Origin: Chryseobacterium sp. SN22
GTDB taxonomy: Bacteria; Bacteroidota; Bacteroidia; Flavobacteriales; Weeksellaceae
Reading direction: 5' to 3'
Assembly (NCBI RefSeq): GCF_008329705.1
Contig: NZ_VTSX01000021.1
Coordinates: 37,659 to 101,658 of the forward strand
DNA: 64,000 nucleotides
Shown here: piece by piece, positions 18,406 to 27,122 of the stretch
Position numbering within the stretch: position 1 is the stretch's first letter
Layout: each line of letters starts with the position of its first letter
Program-made: the position numbers and the translations under genes
Notes under the pieces: model-generated
Database searches by the model: none
Told to the model about the DNA's origin: nothing
The model's input: the letters and a program-made list of their open reading frames with translations, nothing else

Positions 18406-20301
18406 ATGAGTAAAATAATCGGAATCGACTTAGGAACAACCAACTCTTGTGTTGCTGTAATGGAGGGAAAAGACCCTGTTGTAATTCCTAACGCAGAAGG
18501 TAAAAGAACAACGCCGTCTATCGTGGCATTTACGGAAGATGGTGAAAGAAAAGTAGGGGATCCTGCTAAAAGACAGGCGGTAACCAATCCTACAAAAACA
18601 GTTTATTCAATTAAAAGATTTATCGGAACCCACTTCAAAGATGATGCTTCCGAAATCACCAGAGTACCGTACAAAGTAGTATCCGGACCAAACGATACGG
18701 TAAAAGTAAAAATTGACGACAGAGAATATACACCACAGGAAATCTCTGCAATGACTCTTCAGAAAATGAAGAAGACTGCTGAAGATTATTTGGGTCAGGA
18801 AGTAACAAGAGCGGTAATTACTGTTCCTGCTTACTTTAATGATGCGCAGAGACAGGCTACTAAAGAAGCTGGTGAAATCGCAGGTCTTAAAGTAGAAAGA
18901 ATCATCAACGAGCCTACGGCAGCTGCTTTGGCTTACGGTCTGGATAAAAACCACAAAGATCAGAAAATCGCAGTATATGACCTTGGAGGAGGTACTTTCG
19001 ATATTTCCATCCTGGATTTGGGAGACGGTGTATTTGAAGTATTGTCTACCAACGGAGATACGCACTTAGGAGGTGATGACTTCGATGATGTAATCATCAA
19101 CTGGATGGCTGACGAGTTCAAGTCTGAAGAAGGAGTAGATTTAAAATCTGATGCCATTGCTTTACAGAGATTGAAAGAAGCGGCTGAAAAAGCGAAGATT
19201 GAGCTTTCTTCTTCTCCACAGACTGAAATCAACCTTCCATATATTACGGCTACGGCTACAGGTCCTAAGCACCTGGTAAAAACTTTGACAAAAGCGAAAT
19301 TCGAGCAATTATCTGCTGACCTGGTAAGAAGATCAATGGAGCCGGTAGCAAAAGCATTGAAAGATGCAGGTCTATCAACTTCCGATATCGACGAAGTAAT
19401 CCTGGTAGGTGGTTCTACAAGAATCCCGATCATCCAGGAAGAGGTAGAAAAATTCTTCGGTAAAAAACCTTCTAAAGGGGTTAACCCGGATGAGGTAGTA
19501 GCCATCGGTGCTGCCATCCAGGGTGGGGTATTGACCGGAGACGTAAAAGATGTTCTTCTATTAGACGTTACACCGCTTTCTTTAGGTATCGAAACCATGG
19601 GTTCTGTTTTCACGAAATTAATTGAAGCGAACACGACGATCCCGACTAAAAAATCTGAAGTATTCTCTACGGCTTCCGATAACCAGCCAGCGGTAAGCAT
19701 CAGAGTAGGACAGGGGGAAAGACCAATGTTCAACGATAATAAGGAAATCGGCAGATTCGACCTTACGGATATTCCACCGGCACCAAGAGGGGTTCCTCAG
19801 ATCGAAGTAACTTTCGATATCGATGCCAACGGTATCTTAAGCGTTTCTGCTAAAGATAAAGGAACCGGTAAAGAACAATCGATCAAAATCCAGGCTTCTT
19901 CAGGTCTTTCCGACGAAGAAATCGAAAGAATGAAGAAAGAAGCTCAGGAAAACTCTGCAGCGGATGCAAAAAGAAAAGAAGAAGTTGAAATTTTCAACAA
20001 AGCAGACGGATTGATCTTTCAAACTGAAAAGCAACTTAAAGAGTTCGGTGATAAATTGTCTGCTGACAAAAAAGCAGCCATCGAAGCTGCTCACGGAGAA
20101 CTGAAAACCGCTTTCGAAGCTAAAAATTCAGATGATGTAAAAGCAAAAACTGAAGCTCTGGATGCCGCCTGGATGGCTGCTTCAGAAGAACTGTACGCAG
20201 CTGGCCAACAGCCGGGTGCTGATGCAGCAGGTCAACAGAATGCAGGTAATGCAGGAGGTGCTGATGATGTTCAGGATGCAGATTTTGAAGAAGTGAAGTA
20301 A
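18406..20301 (+). CDS. dnaK: Molecular chaperone DnaK (Hsp70)
   Basis: The protein from ATG 18406 has 631 residues. An in-frame upstream start at 18352 is unlikely because the conserved N terminus is [20 protein letters not shown]. All Hsp70 signatures are present: the phosphate-binding loop, [25 protein letters not shown] and [11 protein letters not shown]. The substrate-binding domain (about 390-500) contains [10 protein letters not shown], and the C-terminal lid ends with a Gly/Gln/Ala-rich linker and DFEEVK. It folds and protects proteins with DnaJ and GrpE; neither gene is adjacent here. Coding strength is high throughout, fitting a highly expressed gene. Confidence 0.98.
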   Translation: MSKIIGIDLGTTNSCVAVMEGKDPVVIPNAEGKRTTPSIVAFTEDGERKVGDPAKRQAVTNPTKTVYSIKRFIGTHFKDDASEITRVPYKVVSGPNDTVKVKIDDREYTPQEISAMTLQKMKKTAEDYLGQEVTRAVITVPAYFNDAQRQATKEAGEIAGLKVERIINEPTAAALAYGLDKNHKDQKIAVYDLGGGTFDISILDLGDGVFEVLSTNGDTHLGGDDFDDVIINWMADEFKSEEGVDLKSDAIALQRLKEAAEKAKIELSSSPQTEINLPYITATATGPKHLVKTLTKAKFEQLSADLVRRSMEPVAKALKDAGLSTSDIDEVILVGGSTRIPIIQEEVEKFFGKKPSKGVNPDEVVAIGAAIQGGVLTGDVKDVLLLDVTPLSLGIETMGSVFTKLIEANTTIPTKKSEVFSTASDNQPAVSIRVGQGERPMFNDNKEIGRFDLTDIPPAPRGVPQIEVTFDIDANGILSVSAKDKGTGKEQSIKIQASSGLSDEEIERMKKEAQENSAADAKRKEEVEIFNKADGLIFQTEKQLKEFGDKLSADKKAAIEAAHGELKTAFEAKNSDDVKAKTEALDAAWMAASEELYAAGQQPGADAAGQQNAGNAGGADDVQDADFEEVK

Positions 20302-20325
20302 GACTTACAAAGTCATACAAATAGG

Positions 20326-20355
20326 ATCCCCAAGCGAAAGCTTGGGGATTTTTTG
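20326..20355 (+). terminator. dnaK terminator
   Basis: A perfect 10-base-pair stem (20326-20335 with 20340-20349) closes on a GAAA tetraloop and is followed by a T run. It lies 24 bases after the dnaK stop. Confidence 0.92.
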
Positions 20356-20369
20356 CTGGCTTAATAAAT

Positions 20370-20573
20370 TTATAAATTGCCAAAAACTCTAAAACCTAAT
20401 GTTTCATATTCACGCGGTTGTAAGTGTACGTAATATGCACCAGCTTTTTTAACCTTAAAAATAGTAGGGTAGCTGAATTCTCCTTTTTGTTCGTCTTCGA
20501 GTAAAAGGAGATCCTGCCAGTCGGTGCTATTACAGGAGTAGGCGAGGCACAGTTTGGTGCGGCCTTCCACCAT
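20370..20573 (-). CDS. Hypothetical 67-residue protein
   Basis: A minus-strand frame from ATG 20573 to the stop at 20370 encodes a protein-like sequence (YPTIFKVKKAGAYYVHL, a likely beta-rich segment). No family is recognised. The frame stays open upstream to about 20705 without another ATG, passing through what should be the leader of the divergent thioredoxin gene. It may therefore be a fragment of something longer, or a chance frame. It converges tail-to-tail on dnaK, sharing the terminator region. Confidence 0.3.
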   Translation of the reverse strand: MVEGRTKLCLAYSCNSTDWQDLLLLEDEQKGEFSYPTIFKVKKAGAYYVHLQPREYETLGFRVFGNL

Positions 20574-20693
20574 TCTTTGCCGGGAAGTTCGGATTGTAAA
20601 CGATGAGGAAAAATTCTTTAGTCGTGAAGATAATTTATTATTAAAATTGATTTTTGTGCGTAGGAAAATATTACATTCGTATAAAAATTCAAT

Positions 20694-21209
20694 ATGAAGT
20701 TTTCAAAGATATTTTTAATCGTGGGATTATTGTTTTTCCAGTTAAATTTTGCTCAGTAAAAAGCTGATGTCATCCTTGAAAAAGCACTCACCGAAGCCAA
20801 GGCCCAAAATAAAAATGTACTGCTCATGTTTCATGCCTCTTGGTGCAAATGGTGCCACGTAATGGAAAATAATATGAACCTTCCGGAAACAAAACCTGTT
20901 TTCGAAAAGAAATTTGTTTCCGCCTATGTGGATGTGCAGGAGATAGGGGATAAGAAAAAGCTTGAAAATCCCGGAGGTGAAGAATTGATGAATAAATGCA
21001 AAGGCAAAGATGCCGGGCTACCGTTCTGGCTGATCCTGAATCCGAAAGGAGAAGTGCTTGCCGATTCCTTCAATGATAAAAAAGAAAACCTTGGCTGTCC
21101 TTCAACGGCTGAAGAAGTAGAAGTATTTGCAGCTAAACTGAAGAAGTCGTCCAAAATAAGCGACAACGAACTTCAGACGGTCAGAAAGGCATTTATGAAA
21201 AAGAATTAA
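20694..21209 (+). pseudogene. Thioredoxin-fold exported protein interrupted by an in-frame stop
   Basis: ATG 20694 starts a typical signal peptide (hydrophobic core LIVGLLFFQLNFAQ), then TAA at 20757-20759, and the same frame continues through a thioredoxin-like domain to 21209. The domain has the active-site motif WCKWC (in FHASWCKWCHVME) and the cis-Pro side segment GLPFWLILNPKGEV. Without the stop the product would be about 171 residues: a periplasmic or lipid-side disulfide protein of the thioredoxin_7/DUF255-like type. The stop falls exactly where the mature protein should begin, and one base change would restore the gene. It may be a recent nonsense mutation or a sequencing error. An internal ATG at 20826 could only give a cytoplasmic product. 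Confidence 0.75.
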
Positions 21210-21212
21210 TCG

Positions 21213-21243
21213 AAAGCGGCGAAACATTTTGTTTCGCCGCTTT
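21213..21243. terminator. Bidirectional terminator
   Basis: A perfect 13-base-pair stem (21213-21225 with 21231-21243, loop ATTTT) lies between the convergent thioredoxin-fold gene and the 131-residue helical protein gene. Confidence 0.88.
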
Positions 21244-21260
21244 AATCTCCGGGAGCGTAT

Positions 21261-21656
21261 TTATTTTCCAAAGAATATTTTATCCTGCTTCTGCTGATCG
21301 TTATAGATCAACTGAAAAGTGACAGGCATATATTGATATAGAAGTTTCCAGTGTGAAATTTTAGCACGCTTTTTAAAGCTTTCAAAAGATCTTACGAAAA
21401 GGTTTTCAATCATGTCCCTTACATAAGAATCTCCGCTTCTGTAAATCATTTCCATCAGTTTGATATGATGGGCAATAATGTTTACCTTAGATTCCTGCAG
21501 TAGTCTTCTCAGATAATTAATGGTCGATTGGATAATGCCTGCAAAATTATCCTGTACGGATAACTGGGTAATTTCGGTGCGAAGCGGTGCGTAGAAAAAT
21601 TTTAAATACTCAGTCGCTATTTTTTGATTAATAGTCTGCATTTGTACGTTCACCAT
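21261..21656 (-). CDS. Helical protein, paralogue of the 118-residue neighbour (cassette 2)
   Basis: The 131-residue product is predicted alpha-helical with no signal peptide. Its middle and end (MEMIYRSGDSYVRDMIEN and HWKLLYQYMPVTFQLIYN) align with the 118-residue protein encoded at 21918-22274 (IDDLYEDGDKTVKNAIES and YRDLIFSHLSPELQKVYA), so the two are paralogues. I can name the family only tentatively; they resemble a Flavobacteriia domain of unknown function. It is the last gene of a four-gene minus-strand set and is preceded by a 43-residue membrane protein. Confidence 0.7.
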   Translation of the reverse strand: MVNVQMQTINQKIATEYLKFFYAPLRTEITQLSVQDNFAGIIQSTINYLRRLLQESKVNIIAHHIKLMEMIYRSGDSYVRDMIENLFVRSFESFKKRAKISHWKLLYQYMPVTFQLIYNDQQKQDKIFFGK

Positions 21657-21706
21657 AATTAAGATTTTTCAAAGTACCTGTATTGTGGCTAAAATTGTAC
21701 CAAAGT

Positions 21707-21838
21707 TTACAGAAATGCTGCAAAAACAAATCCGCCTACAATAACAGCAATATGCGTTGCTAAAATTTCAAGATTATGTCTGTTGGTCGTTGTTTTAAGC
21801 GTTTTCCAATCGGATATTTTACGGATCTTGGATTTCAT
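21707..21838 (-). CDS. Small single-helix membrane protein (43 residues, cassette 2)
   Basis: The minus-strand frame from ATG 21838 to the stop at 21707 encodes a basic N-terminal half (MKSKIRKISDWKTLKTTT) and a hydrophobic C-terminal helix (about residues 26-43, HIAVIVGGFVFAAFL). Size, charge and topology match the 47-residue protein at 22291-22434. It lies 50 bases before the 131-residue helical gene. The repeated arrangement supports a real gene. Function is unknown. Confidence 0.55.
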   Translation of the reverse strand: MKSKIRKISDWKTLKTTTNRHNLEILATHIAVIVGGFVFAAFL

Positions 21839-21917
21839 AAGTTTTTGATTGATAGTGAATTGTTATTTTTAATTTTCTTTGTTTTATGTAATGAAACAGG
21901 CTAAAAATGTAATGAAA

Positions 21918-22274
21918 TCAGATGCTATGGCTGTAAATCTGCCGTGCATACACTTTCTGCAGTTCCGGAGAAAGGTGACTGAAAATCAAATCACGGTATT
22001 CCTTGTTACAAAATGCAGTGCAGTTGTCCAATGAATAGATAAAAGAACTTTCAATGGCATTCTTTACCGTTTTATCGCCGTCTTCATAAAGGTCATCTAT
22101 CTTCTGAAGGCATTTAAATAAACAGTCGGTATTGTTTTCCCTGATCATCGCTTTTATTTTATCGGTTAAGAATTCGATGATGTGGTAAGAATTCTCTATA
22201 GTGGTTTTCTTCAGATCATCGCAGATTTCTGGAATCGCAACGGTAATTTCCTGGGTAGCTTGTACGTAATTCAT
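21918..22274 (-). CDS. Helical protein (118 residues, cassette 1)
   Basis: The product has no signal peptide and a high content of predicted helix. It shares a pattern with the 131-residue protein downstream: a helix with a GD turn in DLYEDGDKTVKNAIESSF and a C-terminal segment SHLSPELQKVYA. Seven residues (Asp/Glu clusters near 15-20, 50-60) make it acidic. It follows a 47-residue membrane protein by 16 bases, so the pair is surely cotranscribed. No function can be assigned. Confidence 0.7.
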   Translation of the reverse strand: MNYVQATQEITVAIPEICDDLKKTTIENSYHIIEFLTDKIKAMIRENNTDCLFKCLQKIDDLYEDGDKTVKNAIESSFIYSLDNCTAFCNKEYRDLIFSHLSPELQKVYARQIYSHSI

Positions 22275-22290
22275 ATATTTGGTGTTTTGG

Positions 22291-22434
22291 TTAAAGAAAT
22301 AGGATTAAACTTATTACGGCAATCGTAAGCAGTATTAGAAGCAGGTGATAGGGTCTCAGCCATTCGGGGGGTTGAGGACCTTTGCTTTTCATTCTTCTAA
22401 GCGTATCTATTCTGTTTAAGGTTTTTAAGTCCAT
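22291..22434 (-). CDS. Small single-helix membrane protein (47 residues, cassette 1)
   Basis: The minus-strand frame from ATG 22434 to the stop at 22291 encodes MDLKTLNRIDTLRRMKSK, a PPEW linker, and a C-terminal transmembrane helix (about 29-47, HLLLILLTIAVISLILFL). The basic N terminus should face the cytoplasm. It is the first gene of the four-gene minus-strand set and sits 16 bases before the 118-residue helical protein. The parallel with the 43-residue protein of the second cassette supports it. It is unassigned. Confidence 0.6.
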   Translation of the reverse strand: MDLKTLNRIDTLRRMKSKGPQPPEWLRPYHLLLILLTIAVISLILFL

Positions 22435-22647
22435 AATCTCTAGGTTAGATGTTCACAAGCATAATGCCAAATTCCGTTCCTTTGTGGGGTGTTATGAATT
22501 ATATGTTTATAAATCAAATGATTATTTATAAAACTGATGGCCGTGCGGAAGAAAAACCGTTTCAAAATGAGAAGTCTTTTATCAGAATGAATTATCCGGA
22601 TTATCTGATATAATTAATATCTTTGCAGTCCAAAAATAGTCAGGAAC

Positions 22648-23661
22648 ATGTTTTCAAAAATCGTAGTACACAGAGTAGGAAATAAAATCAACGGAGAATC
22701 TTTGATCCTTTCGCAGGAAGAATTGCAGCTGGAAGAAGGCATGGCGGAATTGCTGGAGAACTATTTTTTAGGCTCCTTCAAATCGGAAGAGACCTTTCAT
22801 TTTTACAGCGATTCTTATTTGGTAAACAATCCGGTATACAGTTCGGTGTCCGAGATTTTTGATGACAAGGCCAAATTTATGTGGGAAGCTGAAAATATTG
22901 CCAAGCACCTTTTCGAAGCCGCAGAAAATCCGAGGGTTCAGGGCGGGGAACTGTTCATCGTCTATTTTGAGGACGAAAGGGAAGGTACGGAAAGAGTAGA
23001 TAAAATCGGTATTTTCAAAACCGAAAAAAGAGAATCTTTCCTGAAAATTGCTCCCAGCGAAGACAATTTTGAAATTGAAAAAGACCAGGGGATCGGTCTG
23101 TCCAAAATTGATAAGGCTGCCCTGATCTATAATAATGATAAAGAAACCGGCTATGTACTGTCCGTCGTAGATAACAACAAAAACGGCGATATGTATTACT
23201 GGTTCGAGGATTTCCTGAAAGTAAAACAGCGGGATGACGAATATTTCCATACCCAGGAAGCCCTGATGGTCTATAAAGATTACATCACCAAACAGCTGCC
23301 TCAGGAATTTGAAGTCTCAAAAGCGGATCAGGCGGATTTCCTGAACAAGTCCATCAATTTCTTTAAAGAAAAAGAAGAATTCAAGCTTGATGAATTTGCC
23401 AGTGAAGTATTGGGAGACGAGCATGTCATCGAAAGCTTCAATAATTTTAAAACCGATTACGAACAGGATATGCAGATCAATATTGCCGAAGAATTTCCGA
23501 TTAACGAAGCGGCGGTAAAAAAAACGCAGCGGCATTTCAAGAGTATTATTAAACTGGACAAGAACTTCCACATCTATATCCATGGCGACCGGCAGAAGCT
23601 TGCCCAGGGAGAAGATGAGAACGGAAAATATTATATGCTGTATTTTGAGAAAGAAGTTTAA
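22648..23661 (+). CDS. NdpA-type nucleoid-associated protein
   Basis: The 337-residue product matches the NA37/YejK nucleoid-associated protein family in length and layout. It begins MFSKIVVHRVGNKINGE and has the segment AAENPRVQGGELFIVYF and the lysine-rich C-terminal part KTQRHFKSIIKLDKNFHIYI. Relatives bind DNA, but their exact role is poorly known. A consensus -7 box (TATCTTTG) lies at 22619-22626. The gene is divergent from the four-gene small-protein set. Confidence 0.82.
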   Translation: MFSKIVVHRVGNKINGESLILSQEELQLEEGMAELLENYFLGSFKSEETFHFYSDSYLVNNPVYSSVSEIFDDKAKFMWEAENIAKHLFEAAENPRVQGGELFIVYFEDEREGTERVDKIGIFKTEKRESFLKIAPSEDNFEIEKDQGIGLSKIDKAALIYNNDKETGYVLSVVDNNKNGDMYYWFEDFLKVKQRDDEYFHTQEALMVYKDYITKQLPQEFEVSKADQADFLNKSINFFKEKEEFKLDEFASEVLGDEHVIESFNNFKTDYEQDMQINIAEEFPINEAAVKKTQRHFKSIIKLDKNFHIYIHGDRQKLAQGEDENGKYYMLYFEKEV

Positions 23662-24227
23662 ATTTGGGAAAAAACTTAATGTCGGGACCATTCACCATAT
23701 TCCGTTGGAATGGTACTACAGAGAGGATTGTGATCGATTGTTCGCATAAAGCAGATTCTGTAGCCATTACGGCGGAAGATCTGAAACCGACTTTGAGAAA
23801 AACGAAATTTCCATTGAGCCTGAACATTATCTTCATTAAAACCCGGCCGCGACCGGCTGCACCGGCTGGGTATCGATACCTCCATATGAAGTAGCTGGCC
23901 AATCTTGGGCTTTGCTACCTTCCGGCTTCAAGGTTTTTATATTTCCTTTAAAATTGTCGGCGGATCGGCAGCTCCTTCAGGGGTAGTGGCCGTTATGGAT
24001 TAAGCAAAATCAGCTTCATAAGAAAAGAATAAGAAGACACTATTTCCATCCTGTTAGACTTACAAGGATTTAAAAATAAATTACTTTAAAAGCTTTAATA
24101 TCACCAAATAATATTCTTAAAATATCACTGCAGAATGAAATTTTTTCAAAAACTGTGGTACTTATTTGTATAGAAAAAAAACCATACCACGGAAAAAAGA
24201 CTTATATTTGATTGGTCAAAGTATTAT
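23662..24227. other. Intergenic region with a possible gene remnant
   Basis: A short plus-strand frame at 23679-23894 has protein-like codons at first (RIVIDCSHKADSVAITAEDL) but ends in a GC-rich segment unlike a normal C terminus. The following 110 bases look similarly coding-like in shifting frames. I read this as a decayed gene of unknown type, at low confidence. At 24203-24210 a TATATTTG box precedes the phytochrome gene. Confidence 0.3.
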
Positions 24228-26420
24228 ATGAATTTTGTAGAGTGTCATGAAGAGCCTATCCATATTCCGGGCTACATACAAAGTTTTGGTTATCTGATTG
24301 GCATTGATGCAGAGTCTCATTCCATTACCTTTTTCAGCAGGAATATTGAGGATATTTTTTCTGTCGAAAACTTAAATCAGCTTTTCGGCAGAAAGCTTAC
24401 AGACTTTTCTGAAAGCTTTGCGAGTATTATAGAATCCGATATTTATAATTCTTTGCCTAAGTTTACACGAAGAGAAAACGAAACCTATTACGATAAAATT
24501 ATTATTGGCGGAAAAGAATATCATTTCTCCGTTTATAAAAGCAAAAGTATTATTTTTCTTGAGTTCGAAAAGGTACTTGCCAACCCCAATAAGAGAATTT
24601 CCAACAAATACGATAATTTCTACATTATCGATGATTATCAGGAAATCTGGGACCAGCTACTGAATACCTTATCGAAAATCGTAAACTACGACAGGATGAT
24701 GATCTATAAGTTCGCCATGGACGGTTCCGGAAAAGTAATTGCCGAAAAAAGCAATGAAAGTATGGAAAGCTATCTGGGGCTGCATTATCCTGAGAGCGAC
24801 ATTCCGAGACAGGCCCGGGATCTCTATCTCAAAAAGAGAAAAAGAATTTTCAGCAATGTGCATTCGGAAACCGTTCCGCTTTTAAGCAAATCTTACGAAA
24901 CGATCGACCTTACGTATTCCGCATCACGCGGGATGTCGCCAATTCATGGACAGTACATAAAGAATTCCGGGGCATCTTCAAGCTTCAGCATCTCTATTAT
25001 TATTGATGATCAGCTTTGGGGTTTGGTGACCTGCCAGAACGTGGAGCCTAAACATATTGACCTGGAAGACCGCGTGCAGGCAGGGATTTTTACGGCATTG
25101 GCATCCAATGCTTATTCTTCGTTCAAATCGAAAAATGAGCTGAACTACCGGCTCGAACTCAACCGAAAGATGGCTTACCTGAAAACGGAATTCTTAAAGC
25201 ATAATAACCTATTCAATTCTCTGATTGAAAATAAAGCACAGATAAAAACCCTTCCGGATGCGGATGGGCTGGCCATCATTGCTGATGAAAATATTGTAAC
25301 CGAAGGTACCGTACCGGGACCTGACAGTATGCTCAGAATCATCCGGTGGGCCCATGCCAATACCGAAGATGATATGTACCTGAGCCGCAGTTTTCTGAAA
25401 GATCATGGAGAAGAATTGGGGCTGACGGAAGATATTGCCGGAATTGCCGTTTATTTTATAGAACGCAGCAAAAATAACCTCCTGATCTGGTTCCGGAAAG
25501 AATTTGATGAACACATCGACTGGGCAGGAAATCCCGAGAAGACAATAGGAACCATTTCTCAGAACGGCGAAGAGCGGCAGATTGTCTCTCCCCGTACCTC
25601 TTTCCGGATATTTACCGAAAGCATCAAAGGAAACTCCAAAAGATGGAACTCCAGAAATATCACGGCATTGCAGGCCATAAAGGATCTTATTCTCGAAACA
25701 TCCCACAAAAATTACAATACGATCAAAAGGCTCAATGATGAGCTGAAAAAAGTAAACGAGGAACTCGACAGTTTTTCATACACGATTTCCCATGACCTGG
25801 GGACGCCGCTGACGGTGATGAAGCTTAATGCACAGATGCTTTTAAAAAGCCTGAACGACGAATCGGATAAAAGCCGTAATAAAATCAATTCCATTATCGA
25901 GGAAATCGACAATATGGCGGAAATGATGAACGATGTCCTGCAGCTCAGCCGTGCCAAGCATAGCGAAATTGAATTGGAAACCCTTCAGACCGCCAATACC
26001 ATTGCGAAAATTTCAGAAAACGCAAAAATTACTTTCGGAAGCCCCAATAGTGAGGTTATTATTAAAGAATGCCCGGATGTGCTTGCCGATAAAACCATGC
26101 TTCACCAGGTATTTCTGAACATCATCAACAATGCCATAAAATACTCTTCCCGGCAGGAAGAGCCGAGAGTGGAAATTGAAGGAATGGAAGAAGGTGATAC
26201 TGTGGTTTACAGAATTACCGATAACGGAATCGGAATCCCTGATGAAAACAAGCACAAGATGTTTAAAATTTTCAACCGGATGGATAATGCAAAGAAATTC
26301 AAAGGAAATGGGGTGGGACTTTCCATTGTACACCGGATTATGCGCAGGCTGGGCGGAAATGTGAATTATAATAGCAGCGCACACGGTACCTCTTTTATTT
26401 TAACCTTTAAAAAGCCTTAA
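24228..26420 (+). CDS. bphP: Bacteriophytochrome sensor histidine kinase
   Basis: The 730-residue protein has the full photosensory and kinase layout. A PAS domain carries the biliverdin-binding cysteine at residue 6 (ECHEEPIHIPGYIQ). The GAF domain has the chromophore motif YPESDIPRQA (about 187-196). The PHY domain tongue contains DWAGNP and PRTSF. A coiled coil (LNDELKKVNEELDSF) leads to a HisKA domain with H522 in TISHDLGTPL, and the HATPase has NNAIKY, DNGIGIP and GVGLSIV. It senses red/far-red light through biliverdin and phosphorylates an unidentified regulator. The heme oxygenase gene that makes its chromophore follows 24 bases later. Confidence 0.95.
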   Translation: MNFVECHEEPIHIPGYIQSFGYLIGIDAESHSITFFSRNIEDIFSVENLNQLFGRKLTDFSESFASIIESDIYNSLPKFTRRENETYYDKIIIGGKEYHFSVYKSKSIIFLEFEKVLANPNKRISNKYDNFYIIDDYQEIWDQLLNTLSKIVNYDRMMIYKFAMDGSGKVIAEKSNESMESYLGLHYPESDIPRQARDLYLKKRKRIFSNVHSETVPLLSKSYETIDLTYSASRGMSPIHGQYIKNSGASSSFSISIIIDDQLWGLVTCQNVEPKHIDLEDRVQAGIFTALASNAYSSFKSKNELNYRLELNRKMAYLKTEFLKHNNLFNSLIENKAQIKTLPDADGLAIIADENIVTEGTVPGPDSMLRIIRWAHANTEDDMYLSRSFLKDHGEELGLTEDIAGIAVYFIERSKNNLLIWFRKEFDEHIDWAGNPEKTIGTISQNGEERQIVSPRTSFRIFTESIKGNSKRWNSRNITALQAIKDLILETSHKNYNTIKRLNDELKKVNEELDSFSYTISHDLGTPLTVMKLNAQMLLKSLNDESDKSRNKINSIIEEIDNMAEMMNDVLQLSRAKHSEIELETLQTANTIAKISENAKITFGSPNSEVIIKECPDVLADKTMLHQVFLNIINNAIKYSSRQEEPRVEIEGMEEGDTVVYRITDNGIGIPDENKHKMFKIFNRMDNAKKFKGNGVGLSIVHRIMRRLGGNVNYNSSAHGTSFILTFKKP

Positions 26421-26444
26421 ATCTGGCTACTTTCAAATCCGATT

Positions 26445-26996
26445 ATGATATCTGAATATCTGAAACAACATACGGCAGCGTATCACGATGCTGCAGAAAA
26501 ACTTTTTAACTCAAAAAAAATATTCGACAGGACGTTTACGCTTGAAGACTATAAAAAAATCATCGGGACCAATTATCTGATGCTGCTTCATTCGGAAGAC
26601 CGGATTTTCAGCAGCCTCTCCGGTGACTTAGCCGAAAGGCTCCAGCTGGAAGACCGTAAAAAACTGCCGCTGATCGAAAAAGACCTGGCCAGCCTCTCCC
26701 TGAAGAACAGAACTGCTGACCACGAACTGGAATTTACCAGTGAAAATGAAGCTCTGGGTGCTTTATATGTGATCGAAGGCTCTACCCTCGGCGGAAACGT
26801 TATCGCCAAACAGCTTTCGAAAACGGAAGGGTTTGAGGGGGTTACCTTCAACTTTTTCGGATGCTACCGGGAGAATACAGGACCGATGTGGAAAAACTTC
26901 AAAGAAGTACTGGATACGAAAGTCGATGAACAGAACTATGATGAGGTATTGTCCGGAGCCAAGAAACTGTACACCTTCCTGCTGAACGTTAACTAA
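26445..26996 (+). CDS. Biliverdin-producing heme oxygenase (BphO type)
   Basis: The 183-residue product is a bacterial heme oxygenase. The proximal heme-ligand histidine is H14 in TAAYHDAAEK. The distal helix motif LGALYVIEGSTLGG is near residues 104-117, with glycines that flex over the heme. It cleaves heme to biliverdin, CO and Fe2+. Lying 24 bases behind the phytochrome gene, it provides the chromophore and is likely cotranscribed. Length is typical of BphO enzymes linked to phytochromes rather than iron-acquisition HmuO proteins. Confidence 0.92.
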   Translation: MISEYLKQHTAAYHDAAEKLFNSKKIFDRTFTLEDYKKIIGTNYLMLLHSEDRIFSSLSGDLAERLQLEDRKKLPLIEKDLASLSLKNRTADHELEFTSENEALGALYVIEGSTLGGNVIAKQLSKTEGFEGVTFNFFGCYRENTGPMWKNFKEVLDTKVDEQNYDEVLSGAKKLYTFLLNVN

Positions 26997-27028
26997 TTTA
27001 TATCATATACAATTAAATTCCTGAAAGA

Positions 27029-27059
27029 TTGCCCAATTTTTCAGGAATTGTTAAATTTG
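27029..27059 (+). promoter_or_regulatory. mdh promoter, Bacteroidetes type
   Basis: TTG at 27029-27031 and TAAATTTG at 27052-27059 are separated by 20 bases, matching the TTG-N19/20-TAnnTTTG promoter used by the main sigma factor of this phylum. It lies 64 bases before the mdh start codon. Confidence 0.65.
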
Positions 27060-27122
27060 GGAGTTCTCAACAGAGAGCGGGCAAACAATACAAACAAATT
27101 AAAATAAATAAAAAGTAAAATT

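Noticed and set aside
23664..23894. A 76-codon plus-strand frame after the NdpA-type gene
   Set aside because: The start is TTG or an internal ATG, the C-terminal third is unlike natural proteins, and no family is recognised. It is described only as a possible remnant.
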